Shown here in pieces: positions 1-8,088 of a DNA stretch of 55,345 bases. How positions within the stretch are numbered: position 1 is the stretch's first letter; each line of letters begins with the position of its first letter. Source of the stretch: JBHENC01 sp051000345 (GTDB lineage Bacteria > Acidobacteriota > Blastocatellia > Pyrinomonadales > Pyrinomonadaceae). The stretch lies in the NCBI GenBank assembly GCA_051000345.1, contig JBPCOJ010000133.1, positions 1 to 55,345 on the forward strand, written 5' to 3'. The position numbers and the translations under genes were made by a program. The notes under the pieces were generated by a model that worked only from the letters and a program-made list of their open reading frames with translations, ran no database searches and had not been told where the DNA came from.

Positions 1-47
1 GCCAAGATAGCAAGCGATAATCGCTTCAATCGACGCGAAACAATTTT

Positions 48-1469
48 ATGAGCAATGCGCGCGCTTATGATGCAATTGTGATCGGCTCCGGGCCGAACGG
101 TCTGGCGGCGGCAATCGCGCTGGCGCAGGCCGGGCGCAAGGTTCTCGTGCGCGAAGCGGCGGAGACAATCGGCGGCGGCTGTCGTTCGATGGCATTGACG
201 CTGCCCGGCTTCACGCATGATGTTTGCTCTGCGGTTCACCCGCTCGCCGTCGGCGCGCCGTTTCTTCGCACGTTGCCTTTGGACGCGCACGGCCTCGAAT
301 GGATTTATCCGCCCGCGCCGCTCGCGCATCCGTTTGACGACGGCACGGCGGCGTTGCTGGAACGCGACATCAAAGCAACAGGTGAAACGCTCGGCGAAGA
401 CGCGGCCTCTTACGATAAATTAATGCGGCCTTTTGTCGAGAAGTGGCCGCAGTTGAGCGACGAATTGTTGAGGCCGATTCGTTTGCCGCGCCATCCTTTG
501 GTGCTCGCGCGTTTCGGTATTAAGGCGATTCGTTCGGCGCGTGGATTGGCGGAAAGTTCTTTTCGCGGTGAACGCGCCCGCGCCCTTTTCGCGGGCATGG
601 CGGCACACTCTATGCTGCCGCTCGAAAAAGCTGCGAGCGCTTCTTTCGGTCTTGTGCTCGCCGTCACAGGCCACGCGGTCGGCTGGCCGATTCCGCGCGG
701 CGGTTCACAGAAAATCGCAAACGCGCTTGCTTCATTGTTGCGCTCGCTCGGCGGCGAAATCGAAACGAACGCACCTGTTGATTCGATTGATGAGTTGCCG
801 CCCGCCCGCCAAATTCTTTGCGACATTACGCCGCGTCAATTGCTTCGCATCGCCGGACACCAATTGCCCGCAAATTTTCGTCGCCGCCTCGAAAGCTATC
901 GCTACGGCCTCGCCGCCTACAAACTCGATTACGCTTTGAGCGCGCCCGTGCCTTGGAAGGCGAAGGAATGCTCGCGCGCGGCGACGGTGCATCTCGGCGG
1001 CACGCTCGCGGAAATTGCCGCATCGGAGCGCGCCGCGTGGGAAGGACGCCACCACGAAAAGCCATACGTGCTCGTTGTCCAGTCGAGTTTATTTGACGAC
1101 ACGCGCGCGCCCAGAGGACAGCACACGCTCTGGGCTTACTGTCATGTGCCGAACGGTTCTACGTTCGATATGACGTTGCGCATCGAAGAACAGATCGAAC
1201 GGTTTGCGCCCGGCTTCCGTGATTTGATTCTCGCGCGAAATGTTTTGACTCCTGCCGCGCTTGAAAAACATAACGCGAATCTCGTCGGCGGCGACATCAA
1301 CGGCGGCGCGCAGGATTTGCCGCAGCTTTTCCTGCGCCCGACTTCGCGCCTCTACAAAACTCCGCGAAAGGGCTTGTATCTCTGCTCCGCCTCGACGCCG
1401 CCCGGCGGAGGCGTACACGGCATGTGCGGCTACTTCGCCGCGCAAGCGGCGTTCGCAGACAAACTATAA
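48..1469 (+). CDS. FAD-dependent oxidoreductase, phytoene-desaturase/PYROXD2-like
   Basis: A 473-residue protein of the NAD(P)/FAD-dependent amine oxidase/phytoene dehydrogenase superfamily. The N-terminus carries the dinucleotide-binding Rossmann motif GSGPNGLAAA (about residues 13-22), followed by the acidic end of the second strand (VLVREA) and the GG-rich FAD contact (IGGGCRS). The C-terminus has the second FAD motif around PPGGGVHGMCGYFAA, as in CrtI-like and PYROXD2-like enzymes. The family oxidises or isomerises hydrophobic substrates such as carotenoids, but no carotenoid genes are nearby, so the substrate cannot be named. No signal peptide is seen. It is the first gene of the window, followed by bcp on the same strand. 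The family assignment is secure; the reaction is not. Confidence 0.85.
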   Translation: MSNARAYDAIVIGSGPNGLAAAIALAQAGRKVLVREAAETIGGGCRSMALTLPGFTHDVCSAVHPLAVGAPFLRTLPLDAHGLEWIYPPAPLAHPFDDGTAALLERDIKATGETLGEDAASYDKLMRPFVEKWPQLSDELLRPIRLPRHPLVLARFGIKAIRSARGLAESSFRGERARALFAGMAAHSMLPLEKAASASFGLVLAVTGHAVGWPIPRGGSQKIANALASLLRSLGGEIETNAPVDSIDELPPARQILCDITPRQLLRIAGHQLPANFRRRLESYRYGLAAYKLDYALSAPVPWKAKECSRAATVHLGGTLAEIAASERAAWEGRHHEKPYVLVVQSSLFDDTRAPRGQHTLWAYCHVPNGSTFDMTLRIEEQIERFAPGFRDLILARNVLTPAALEKHNANLVGGDINGGAQDLPQLFLRPTSRLYKTPRKGLYLCSASTPPGGGVHGMCGYFAAQAAFADKL

Positions 1470-1579
1470 AGTCAATCCTCACGCCTGCCGCTCGACGCCG
1501 CATCGCACTGCGCTTTCAACAGATGTTAGAATACGCAAACTGTTTACCAAAAATTCAAACTGAAACGGAGATACATCAC

Positions 1580-2038
1580 ATGCTTAAAGAAGGCGATGTC
1601 GCGCCGGACTTTTCCACGCGCGACGCGAACGGCAACGAAATTAAATTATCGGATTTTCGCGGCCAGAAGGTCGTGCTTTATTTTTACCCGAAGGACGACA
1701 CGCCGGGCTGCACGAAGCAAGCCTGTTCATTGCGCGATGCTCATTCGACATACGAAGAAAAGGGCATCGAGGTGCTCGGCGTCTCGCTCGACACGGAAGA
1801 GTCGCATCAGCAGTTTGCCGCGAAATACAATTTGCCGTTTACGCTTTTGAGCGACACGGATCACAGCGTTTCCAGCCTCTACGAAGTTTACGGCGAGCAG
1901 AAATGGGGCGATAAAACATTCTGGGGGCCGGCGCGCAAAACTTTTCTCATCGACGAGCAAGGCGTGCTTAAAAAAGTGTTCGACAAGGTCAACGTCGAAG
2001 CGCACGCCGACGAAGTGCTCGAAGCCTTTGCGGCGTAA
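1580..2038 (+). CDS. bcp: Thioredoxin-dependent thiol peroxidase Bcp (peroxiredoxin)
   Basis: A 152-residue peroxiredoxin of the Bcp/PrxQ family, which reduces hydrogen and organic peroxides at the expense of thioredoxin in the cytoplasm. It begins MLKEGDVAPDF, the usual Bcp start. The active-site segment FYPKDDTPGCTKQACSLRD holds the peroxidatic Cys and, five residues later, the PrxQ-type resolving Cys. I chose the ATG at 1580 because it matches family length and has a GGAG nine bases upstream. An in-frame extension upstream exists but lies in the preceding intergenic region and has no family similarity. Confidence 0.95.
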   Translation: MLKEGDVAPDFSTRDANGNEIKLSDFRGQKVVLYFYPKDDTPGCTKQACSLRDAHSTYEEKGIEVLGVSLDTEESHQQFAAKYNLPFTLLSDTDHSVSSLYEVYGEQKWGDKTFWGPARKTFLIDEQGVLKKVFDKVNVEAHADEVLEAFAA

Positions 2039-2213
2039 GCGTCTAACGTGGCGGCAATTCGTCATGCGCGCATTCGTTTTTATTGCGCAATCATTATCAG
2101 CAACGGTGCTGCGGCGGCGGCGGCTGCTGTCGCCGTTCAAACGAACGATTCAAATTATCGCAATCTGCATTATCGGCAAGCGTGACGTGCGAAGTCGCAA
2201 ACGCATTTCTACT

Positions 2214-3020
2214 ATGACGGCTTTTGCGCTTGCCGTCTTTTTCTTCGCGTGCGCTTTGCCGCTGTGTTCTTCGGTGAATGTTCGAGCGCAGAAAAAGCGC
2301 AGGCATGTTTCGAGCGCGCCGCCGAAAAACGTCGAGAGCAATGAGGCGAAGGCGGCGGCGGACGAACTTGCGAGAAGGCGCGCGGAATTGATTAAAGCCG
2401 TCAACGATTCCAAAGCGAGCCTTGCGCAGCTTCTCGTTTATCGTGAAACCAATCTGCGCGCCACCTTGAAGGAGCGCGACCAACTAAAGGAGCTTTACGC
2501 GCAGGGACTCGTTGCCAAACAAAGAATCGTCGAGAGCGACGGGAAAATTGCCGCCGCGCAAAGCGAGATAAATAAAGTGCGCGAGGGCATGGACGCCGCC
2601 GATAAACAGATCGCGCACGTTAATGAAACCATCGCCGAAGAAAAGGCCGCCGCACTGCTTGCGAAAGCGCCGCCGCTCGCGCGCGGCGGTTATGTGCGGA
2701 CGACTTCTTATGTGCGCTACGAAGGCCCCGGCGGTTTCTCTTTGCTTGCAGATGCGGGAAAGATCACGAACTTTTTTGTCGCTAAGTTCGGTCATGCGTT
2801 GCCCGTGAGCGCGTTCGGACAAACAAGCGTGCATGATCGTTTGGGCTTCGATCACCGCAACGCGATGGACGTTGCGGTGCCTCCCGACAGTCCGCAGGGA
2901 ATCGCGCTGCTGAACTATTTGCGCGGCGCGGGCATTCCGTTTATCGCTTTTCGCAGCGCCGTGCCGGGTTCCGCGACGGGCGCGCACATACACATCGGAC
3001 GCCCATCGCACAGGCTTTGA
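2214..3020 (+). CDS. Exported coiled-coil protein with M15/LAS-type peptidase-like C-terminus
   Basis: About 268 residues from the ATG at 2214, which puts a hydrophobic signal peptide (MTAFALAVFFFACALPLCSS) at the N-terminus; the longer open frame upstream adds only basic, non-conserved sequence. After the signal come a Lys/Ala/Glu-rich coiled coil (about residues 45-150) and a C-terminal domain with HDRLGFDHRNAMDVAVPPDS and a terminal AHIHIG. The spacing of His, Asp and the last His resembles the zinc ligands of D-Ala-D-Ala carboxypeptidase/LAS peptidases (M15). I infer a periplasmic peptidoglycan-directed hydrolase. The coiled coil recalls the division-associated EnvC-type arrangement, but the catalytic domain is different. 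Activity is unproven. Confidence 0.7.
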   Translation: MTAFALAVFFFACALPLCSSVNVRAQKKRRHVSSAPPKNVESNEAKAAADELARRRAELIKAVNDSKASLAQLLVYRETNLRATLKERDQLKELYAQGLVAKQRIVESDGKIAAAQSEINKVREGMDAADKQIAHVNETIAEEKAAALLAKAPPLARGGYVRTTSYVRYEGPGGFSLLADAGKITNFFVAKFGHALPVSAFGQTSVHDRLGFDHRNAMDVAVPPDSPQGIALLNYLRGAGIPFIAFRSAVPGSATGAHIHIGRPSHRL

Positions 3021-3069
3021 TTTGGGTGAAATAAATGCAAAGGCGTTCGTGTGCGGTCAAAAATAATTC

Positions 3070-3098
3070 TTGACAAAGCGGCGGAACGGGCGTAGATT
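3070..3098 (+). promoter_or_regulatory. Consensus-like sigma70 promoter without an evident gene
   Basis: TTGACA at 3070-3075, a 17-bp spacer and TAGATT at 3093-3098 form a near-consensus promoter inside the 372-bp gap between the M15-like gene and the convergent PHP gene. No convincing coding sequence follows on the plus strand before the end of the PHP gene at 3393. A transcript from here would be non-coding or antisense to the PHP gene. The rest of the gap (3021-3392) shows nothing else I can name. Confidence 0.4.
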
Positions 3099-3392
3099 TC
3101 CTTGCATTGAACAAAACACATGGAAAGCTGTACGCGCGCTTTTCCTGACACTTGGAATTGTTCGCGCGCGAAGGATCACCACTAGATTCTCTACAGTTAG
3201 TCGGCGACGCACATTGACTTGTACGCACCGCTTCCGAAAATTGCGCACGGAGCTTTCCGGCGCGCGCTCGCCCCAACGGGAAAACGTCCCGCGTGGGGCG
3301 ATGTCGTGTTTGGGGACGAATATAAAATAGAACTTTGGAAGGCTGTTCCTGTCGAGTGCGTTCTTCGTCGTGCTTGCTTTGAGGTCGTGACG

Positions 3393-4643
3393 TTACCGGA
3401 CATAAATCGGATTAGAGATAATCCAAGGTTGGTCGCCGTAAGGTTTCGGTAAGCCTTCGAGATAGATTTCGACGCGATAAACGCCCTGCTCGTTAACGAA
3501 GAAATCCTTGCCCGCCGTGCCGTTTGCTTCCGCGATAACTTTGCCGTCTTTGTAAAGCAGCGTGCGCGTTTGTTGGATCGGCGTGGCGACTGTCAAACGA
3601 ACGCCGTCGGCGAGTTGAATCTCGTCGCCCATAATCTTTTTTTCACTTCTGTTATCGGCGTTGAAGCTGAACCCCTTTGCGTCCGCGAGCACGTCAAAGG
3701 AAACGTAAGCATGGCCGTGTTTGAGCGCCGATAGAAGAGTTGCGGAATCGAGGGATTGATTTTTTTCGACGAGCGCGTGCGTGCGCACGATTGAGAAACT
3801 TTCTTCGTATGGATCGAACTGCAAGCCGAACATTTTTTTGCCGGTAGATTGCTGCAAGCCGATGCCTAGATTGGCGTGCGCGTCGTTACCCGCGATGGCG
3901 ACGATTTTTTTATTCAGAGAGGTTTCTTCATCCCAACGCTGCAAGTTGTCTGCGGGCCTGCGGTACGAATCCATCCACAACAAATCCGTGTAGCTGCGAA
4001 ACGACCACAGACCCGTGAAGGAAAGTTTTAGCAGATTGAGCCGCTGGCCTTCGGCGTGCATGTTGTAAATTTCCATGCCCGCGTAGTTCGTCGCCGTCGC
4101 CCAACGCCCGAACTGTTCCGGGTGCGCGACGAAGACAAGGCTATCGTTCGCTTCCGCTTCGTCGATGAATTTTTGAGTAAGCGTAGGATCGTTGTGGTTC
4201 AAGGCTTGTGCGTTTGGCTGCTTGCCTGTTATCAGCAAACGATCTCCGCCCGTCGCATCTATCTCGCTGCCCGCGATGAACAGCACGCCGCCGTGAGTCC
4301 CGTCCAAAGTCTGCGCGGAAGTATCCATGTCCTTCGACGGATGCTCCGTCATTAACACGAAGTCCAGAAGATTGTTGTGCGCGGCTTCGACGATGTCGGT
4401 GAGCTTGCCCGTGCTATGCCCGCCCAGAGAGGAATGAACGTGTATGACGCCCCTGTAATCCGCGTAGGCATTGTTCGGATCGAGTGCGGCGACGCGCTTT
4501 TGTTTCAAAGTTTCAATCGCGTGGCGCAAGCTTGCAAGCTGATGGCGCTTGTAAAGAGCGGGAAGCTGCGAGAGCAACAGCAAAGCGAGCAATGCGGAAA
4601 GCGCAATCATCGTGCGGCGTTTCACTGTCCACTTTCTTCGCAT
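3393..4643 (-). CDS. Membrane-anchored PHP-domain protein (metal-dependent phosphoesterase-like)
   Basis: A 416-residue protein with one N-terminal membrane segment (about residues 12-28) and a PHP-type fold behind it. Metal-ligand-like motifs appear in order: GVIHVHSSLGG, LMTEHPSKD, GSEIDATGG, VAHPEQF and GNDAHANLG. This is the set of His/Asp/Glu clusters expected of PHP phosphoesterases. The C-terminal 90 residues look like a beta-sandwich appendage. I infer a periplasmic-facing hydrolase anchored in the inner membrane; the substrate is unknown. Start alternatives are the Met at 4643 or a second Met eleven codons later, just before the membrane segment. Confidence 0.8.
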   Translation of the reverse strand: MRRKWTVKRRTMIALSALLALLLLSQLPALYKRHQLASLRHAIETLKQKRVAALDPNNAYADYRGVIHVHSSLGGHSTGKLTDIVEAAHNNLLDFVLMTEHPSKDMDTSAQTLDGTHGGVLFIAGSEIDATGGDRLLITGKQPNAQALNHNDPTLTQKFIDEAEANDSLVFVAHPEQFGRWATATNYAGMEIYNMHAEGQRLNLLKLSFTGLWSFRSYTDLLWMDSYRRPADNLQRWDEETSLNKKIVAIAGNDAHANLGIGLQQSTGKKMFGLQFDPYEESFSIVRTHALVEKNQSLDSATLLSALKHGHAYVSFDVLADAKGFSFNADNRSEKKIMGDEIQLADGVRLTVATPIQQTRTLLYKDGKVIAEANGTAGKDFFVNEQGVYRVEIYLEGLPKPYGDQPWIISNPIYVR

Positions 4644-4687
4644 GAAAAATTGCCCGCCGAATTTCTTCGACTTGAAACGAATTGCAC

Positions 4688-4984
4688 TCAGCCTTCGCCT
4701 TCAAAATCAACCGACGCGACATGCTCGCTGATGTTGCGTCCGAAGTCTGCCGCAATGATGTGTTCGGGATGAATCGTGTAGGCGTCGAGCGCAGCGCGGT
4801 CATGAAAGACGGCGACGAGTCCCGTGTCGTAAGAGCGCGCGAGATGCAGCGTGTCAAAGCCGACTGAAAAACTTTGTATCTCAGGAATAAGGAAAGACAA
4901 ACGACGCAGCCGCGCGACATGCTCATCGCGTATCGCCTGCTCAACGTCGGCGCGATATTTCCAAACAACGATATGTGTCAGCAT
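4688..4984 (-). CDS. Dabb-family stress-responsive alpha/beta-barrel protein
   Basis: A 98-residue protein starting MLTHIVVWKYR, with the typical Dabb (dimeric alpha/beta barrel) layout: a first strand ending in a basic residue, an amphipathic helix, FSVGFDTLHLARSYDTGLVAVFHDRAAL and the closing YTIHPEHIIAADF motif. The family is small, cytoplasmic and dimeric. Members include stress-induced proteins and a few polyketide cyclases; function here is unknown. It is transcribed away from the MITE-bearing intergenic region and toward the PHP gene. Confidence 0.9.
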   Translation of the reverse strand: MLTHIVVWKYRADVEQAIRDEHVARLRRLSFLIPEIQSFSVGFDTLHLARSYDTGLVAVFHDRAALDAYTIHPEHIIAADFGRNISEHVASVDFEGEG

Positions 4985-4992
4985 AATTTCAA

Positions 4993-5209
4993 GTAGTCAG
5001 AAGTCAGGAGACAGAAGGGCTTTGTTGCATAAATAGGGTTTTGTGCCCATATATTGTGGAAGACCCGTCAAATTTCAGACCCGAAACCGCAATATATAGA
5101 TTTATGCAACAACGCCAGACAGAAGTCAGAATAAGATTGCGCAATACGGTTTCAGATAAAGAACTTCAACTCAAGCAGCGGACATGCCTTCATTCTGTCC
5201 CCTGACTAC
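4993..5209. repeat. Imperfect inverted repeat of AGTCAG-type units, interrupted by a MITE
   Basis: The left arm at 4993-5016 reads as overlapping AGTCAGAAGTCAGGAG-like units. The right arm at 5193-5209 (TTCTGTCCCCTGACTAC) is close to its reverse complement and runs into the TAG stop codon of the neighbouring minus-strand gene. The MITE at 5018-5116 lies inside it. Similar AGTCAGAAGT units recur at 43443-43475. Confidence 0.6.
5018..5116. mobile_element. 99-bp MITE with IS903/IS5-family-like ends and 9-bp target duplication
   Basis: The element begins GGCTTTGTTGCATAAAT and ends with the reverse complement of GGCGTTGTTGCATAAAT: 17-bp terminal inverted repeats with one mismatch. It is flanked on both sides by AGACAGAAG (5009-5017 and 5117-5125), a perfect 9-bp duplication. 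The IS903 end, as I recall it, is GGCTTTGTTGAATAAAT, one base from the left end here, and the IS903 group makes 9-bp duplications. There is no coding capacity, so it would need a transposase in trans. The intact duplication suggests a recent insertion. Confidence 0.85.
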
Positions 5210-5667
5210 TCCTTTTCATCCTTTTCTTCGCACCACTGGCGCGTTGTTTTGTGGCGGTATTCAAACATGCGTTTTAGCTTTGGCGCAACAAGGGCGGGCG
5301 CGAAAAGCTTTCCCAGAAAGCCGAGCGGCGGCAAGTATTCTATTTCATCGCGGAGCAGCGCGCCCTGTGCGTGCGGCAAAATGATGTGGCGATGACGCCA
5401 GAAATGAAACGGCCCCTTGATCTGCACGTCTTCAAACATGCGCGGCGGATCATATGCGGTGTGCTCTGCAATCCAGCGCACTGTGAGGAAGCCGAAAAGT
5501 TTCGTGTCGATAATGGCGCGCGAGCCGACGTGAAGATTCGGCGCGGCCTGAACGATGTTTGCTTTCTCCCACGGCGGCAGCAAGCGAAGGATTGCGTCCG
5601 GCAGTTCGTGAAAAGCGAACACGCGCTCTGGCGTCGCACGAATCAAACTTTCTTGAACGAACTGCAA
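5206..5667 (-). CDS. SRPBCC-family ligand-binding protein
   Basis: About 153 residues from a TTG at 5667, giving MQFVQESLIRATPERVFAFH, the usual opening of the START/SRPBCC (Bet v1-like) fold. The middle contains GSRAIIDTKLFGFLTVRWIAEHTAYDPPRMFEDVQIKGPFHFWRH, with hydrophobic strands lining a ligand pocket, and a D-E-I-E-Y-L-P-P closing strand. The gene starts 16 bases after the stop of the S9 peptidase on the same strand, with AAGGAG overlapping that stop, so the two are probably cotranscribed. Ligand and role are unknown. Confidence 0.75.
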   Translation of the reverse strand: MQFVQESLIRATPERVFAFHELPDAILRLLPPWEKANIVQAAPNLHVGSRAIIDTKLFGFLTVRWIAEHTAYDPPRMFEDVQIKGPFHFWRHRHIILPHAQGALLRDEIEYLPPLGFLGKLFAPALVAPKLKRMFEYRHKTTRQWCEEKDEKE

Positions 5668-5683
5668 GAGTCTGTGCCGCTCC

Positions 5684-7834
5684 TTACTGTTTGAGATAGT
5701 GGTCGAACCAATCGAGCGTGCGTTCGAGCGCGTCAACACGATGGCGCGGTTCGCGCAAGCCGTGGCCTTCGCGCGGATAGCGCACAAGCTCCGTCTCGAC
5801 GCCGCGCCGCCGCAAGGCCATGTACATCTCTTCGGCCTGCGTGATGTGAACGTCGTTGTCCTGCTCGCCGTGTAGAAAAAGCGTCGGCGTCTGCGCTTGC
5901 TTGACGTAGCGAATCGGCGACCAGCGCCACAGAGTATCGTAGTTGTCCCAAGGGAAGCCATTGAACTCCGCGTGAATCAAATCTTGGTACAGCGATGTGG
6001 CGTAAAAGCTGACGAGATTGCTGACGGAAGCAGACGCGACGGCGGCGCGAAAACGCGGCGTCTGCGTGATAATCCAATTCGTCATAAAGCCGCCGTAAGA
6101 GCCGCCCGTCACGCCCAAACGATTCGGGTCGATCCAAGAATTTCTACGCAAGGCTTCATCGACGCCGCGCATCAAATCCTGATAATCGCCGCCGCCCCAC
6201 TCGCCGATTGTGCCGTCGGAAAACTTTTGCCCGTAGCCCGTCGAGCCGCGCGGATTCAAATACAACACAGCGTAACCGCGCGCCGCATAAACCTGAAACG
6301 AAGGATTGAAACTGTAACCGTATGCGCCGTGCGGCCCGCCATGAACACTCAAGATAAGCGGATAGCGCTGCCCTTCCTTAAAATCAAGCGGCTTCATCAG
6401 CCAACCTTGAATCGGCGTGCCGTCAAAGCTTTTGAAGTTGATTTCTTCAGGTTCGATGAGCTTGAGTGACTGTATGATGGAATCGTTATGTTTGCTTACA
6501 CGCCGCGCAGGAGGATCAAAAGTTGGATAATAAAGCCACACTTCCGATGGATGCATAGCGTCGCTGGCAGTCAATGCAAATGCTTCTATCGGGGTTGGAT
6601 TAGCATTGACACTCACGCTGAAGGCGCTGACCTGAAATGGGGCTGATGGAGGAAGTACGGCATTGATACCGAGCAGCCGATTATTAACGAGGCCACCCAA
6701 AGGCAAAACTGTACCCAATCCTGTTCCATTTACTTCGGCAAAAAAAACAGTTGCCTGCCCGCGAGTGCCAGCGAGGAAGTAAACTGCGCGGCCATTGGAA
6801 GACCAGCGTGGAGTGCGTGCGCGACGATTCAGTGCGGCGGTGAGTTCGCGTCCCGTGCCACCGTTTGCTTCGATGACCCAAACGTGCGCATCTTCGGCGA
6901 CGCTGTCAATGGTTGTGACGGGACGCTTCGTCGCTGTGTAAGCAATGAGCTTGCCGTCGGGCGACCATGTTGGTTCATACTCGCAGCCTTTGGTGTTCGT
7001 GATCTGGCGCGTGCGTCCGTCTGTGTTGACGGCGAAGATGTCGGAGTTGTTGACGGCGTCCGGGTCTGGTTCGTGATTGGAGAGATACGCGATTTCTTCA
7101 CCGCGTGGACTGAAGGAAATGGCGTGATCGTAGTATGCGCCGTTGGTTAATTGGCGCGGGTTCGGTTGCCCGACATCGGTGAGCCAGACGTGAGTGCGCA
7201 AGCGATCAGAAAAGCTTGTGCGCGATTTATATTGAATGCGATTTATCACGCGCGGATCATCTGCGCTTTGTTCTTTGCGTGCCGTTGAATTGCTCGTATC
7301 GTTCGCGTCTTCGCTCGCGCTGATGAATGCGATGCGGCGCGAGTCGGGCGACCATGCGAAGGTTTCGCCCGCGTAGGTGATAAAGAAGTTCGTCGAACGC
7401 ACGGGCGCAACGAAGCGCGGTATAAGATCGCCTGTGAAACGCTTTTTTGTATCCGTGAACGTTAAAATCCAGATGCCGCTTTGCCCGTCGTGCGCGGCGA
7501 GAAAAGCGATTGACTTGCTGTCGGGCGACCATCGTGGATTCGAGGCATTCCATCCGGCGGGAAGAAGCGGCGCGGCGGCGGAAGCGGAAGATGATGATAC
7601 GGCTGTGCTTGAAGTCGTCGTCACGCTCCACAATGTCGTGCGAGTTTCGTTGCCTTCGGTTGCGGAAACCGTATAGACGACGCGCCCGCCGTCGGGTGAA
7701 ATCTGGGCGTCGCCGACGTTGGCAATGCGCAGGGTGTCGGCGGCGGTCATCGGGCGTCGCGTTTGCGCGTGCGCAGAAAAAGCCGCGAGCGAAAGCAGGC
7801 ACAGAAGATAAATGGAGATGCGCGCTTTTTTCAT
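5684..7834 (-). CDS. Secreted S9-family (prolyl oligopeptidase-like) peptidase
   Basis: About 716 residues from the ATG at 7834, which opens with a signal peptide ending near AFSAHAQ. The N-terminal half is a beta-propeller of TolB/WD40-like repeats (recurring SPDG, SPDSRRIAF and WSPDGKLIAYT blades). The C-terminal alpha/beta hydrolase has the nucleophile elbow GGSYGGF (Ser about 579), Asp in EQDND (about 659) and His in REGHG (about 691): a complete Ser-Asp-His triad as in acylaminoacyl- and dipeptidyl-type S9C enzymes. I infer a periplasmic peptide-degrading enzyme. The longer open frame starting at 7900 adds 22 residues ahead of the signal peptide and is less likely. Confidence 0.92.
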   Translation of the reverse strand: MKKARISIYLLCLLSLAAFSAHAQTRRPMTAADTLRIANVGDAQISPDGGRVVYTVSATEGNETRTTLWSVTTTSSTAVSSSSASAAAPLLPAGWNASNPRWSPDSKSIAFLAAHDGQSGIWILTFTDTKKRFTGDLIPRFVAPVRSTNFFITYAGETFAWSPDSRRIAFISASEDANDTSNSTARKEQSADDPRVINRIQYKSRTSFSDRLRTHVWLTDVGQPNPRQLTNGAYYDHAISFSPRGEEIAYLSNHEPDPDAVNNSDIFAVNTDGRTRQITNTKGCEYEPTWSPDGKLIAYTATKRPVTTIDSVAEDAHVWVIEANGGTGRELTAALNRRARTPRWSSNGRAVYFLAGTRGQATVFFAEVNGTGLGTVLPLGGLVNNRLLGINAVLPPSAPFQVSAFSVSVNANPTPIEAFALTASDAMHPSEVWLYYPTFDPPARRVSKHNDSIIQSLKLIEPEEINFKSFDGTPIQGWLMKPLDFKEGQRYPLILSVHGGPHGAYGYSFNPSFQVYAARGYAVLYLNPRGSTGYGQKFSDGTIGEWGGGDYQDLMRGVDEALRRNSWIDPNRLGVTGGSYGGFMTNWIITQTPRFRAAVASASVSNLVSFYATSLYQDLIHAEFNGFPWDNYDTLWRWSPIRYVKQAQTPTLFLHGEQDNDVHITQAEEMYMALRRRGVETELVRYPREGHGLREPRHRVDALERTLDWFDHYLKQ

Positions 7835-7944
7835 GGCTGTATCGTGTGAAGCTATGTCATGGAAGCTATTGCGAATTGAAAATGAATGCTGCGAGTTCAT
7901 AGTGTTATAACTTCAAAGTCAGGCTAGTGTCTGTAATTTGAGTG

Positions 7945-8077
7945 TTGGTAAATTGCCTCCAGCTTTAGCTGGAGGACAGCCAGCACATAGATTTTGGCTT
8001 TAGCCGAATCATTCGGCTAAAGCCAATCAATTCTACTCAATCTTATCCACTAGCTGAAGCTAGTGGCAATTTACCAA
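7945..8077. repeat. Three-hairpin interspersed repeat, copy 1
   Basis: A 133-bp composite palindrome. The outer arms TTGGTAAATTGCC (7945-7957) and GGCAATTTACCAA (8065-8077) match perfectly. Inside are three hairpins: CCTCCAGCTTTAGCTGGAGG at 7956-7975, a 16-bp perfect stem built on TTGGCTTTAGCCGAAT at 7994-8026, and CCACTAGCTGAAGCTAGTGG at 8047-8066. It lies downstream of the decarboxylase stop and upstream of the S9 peptidase. A diverged copy with the same layout is at 49517-49638. It behaves like a REP/BIME-type interspersed element and contains no gene. Confidence 0.85.
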
Positions 8078-8088
8078 CCCTTAAAGCT

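Noticed and set aside
7945..8077. CRISPR array
   Set aside because: The palindromes differ from each other, there is no constant repeat with unique spacers, and no cas gene is present.
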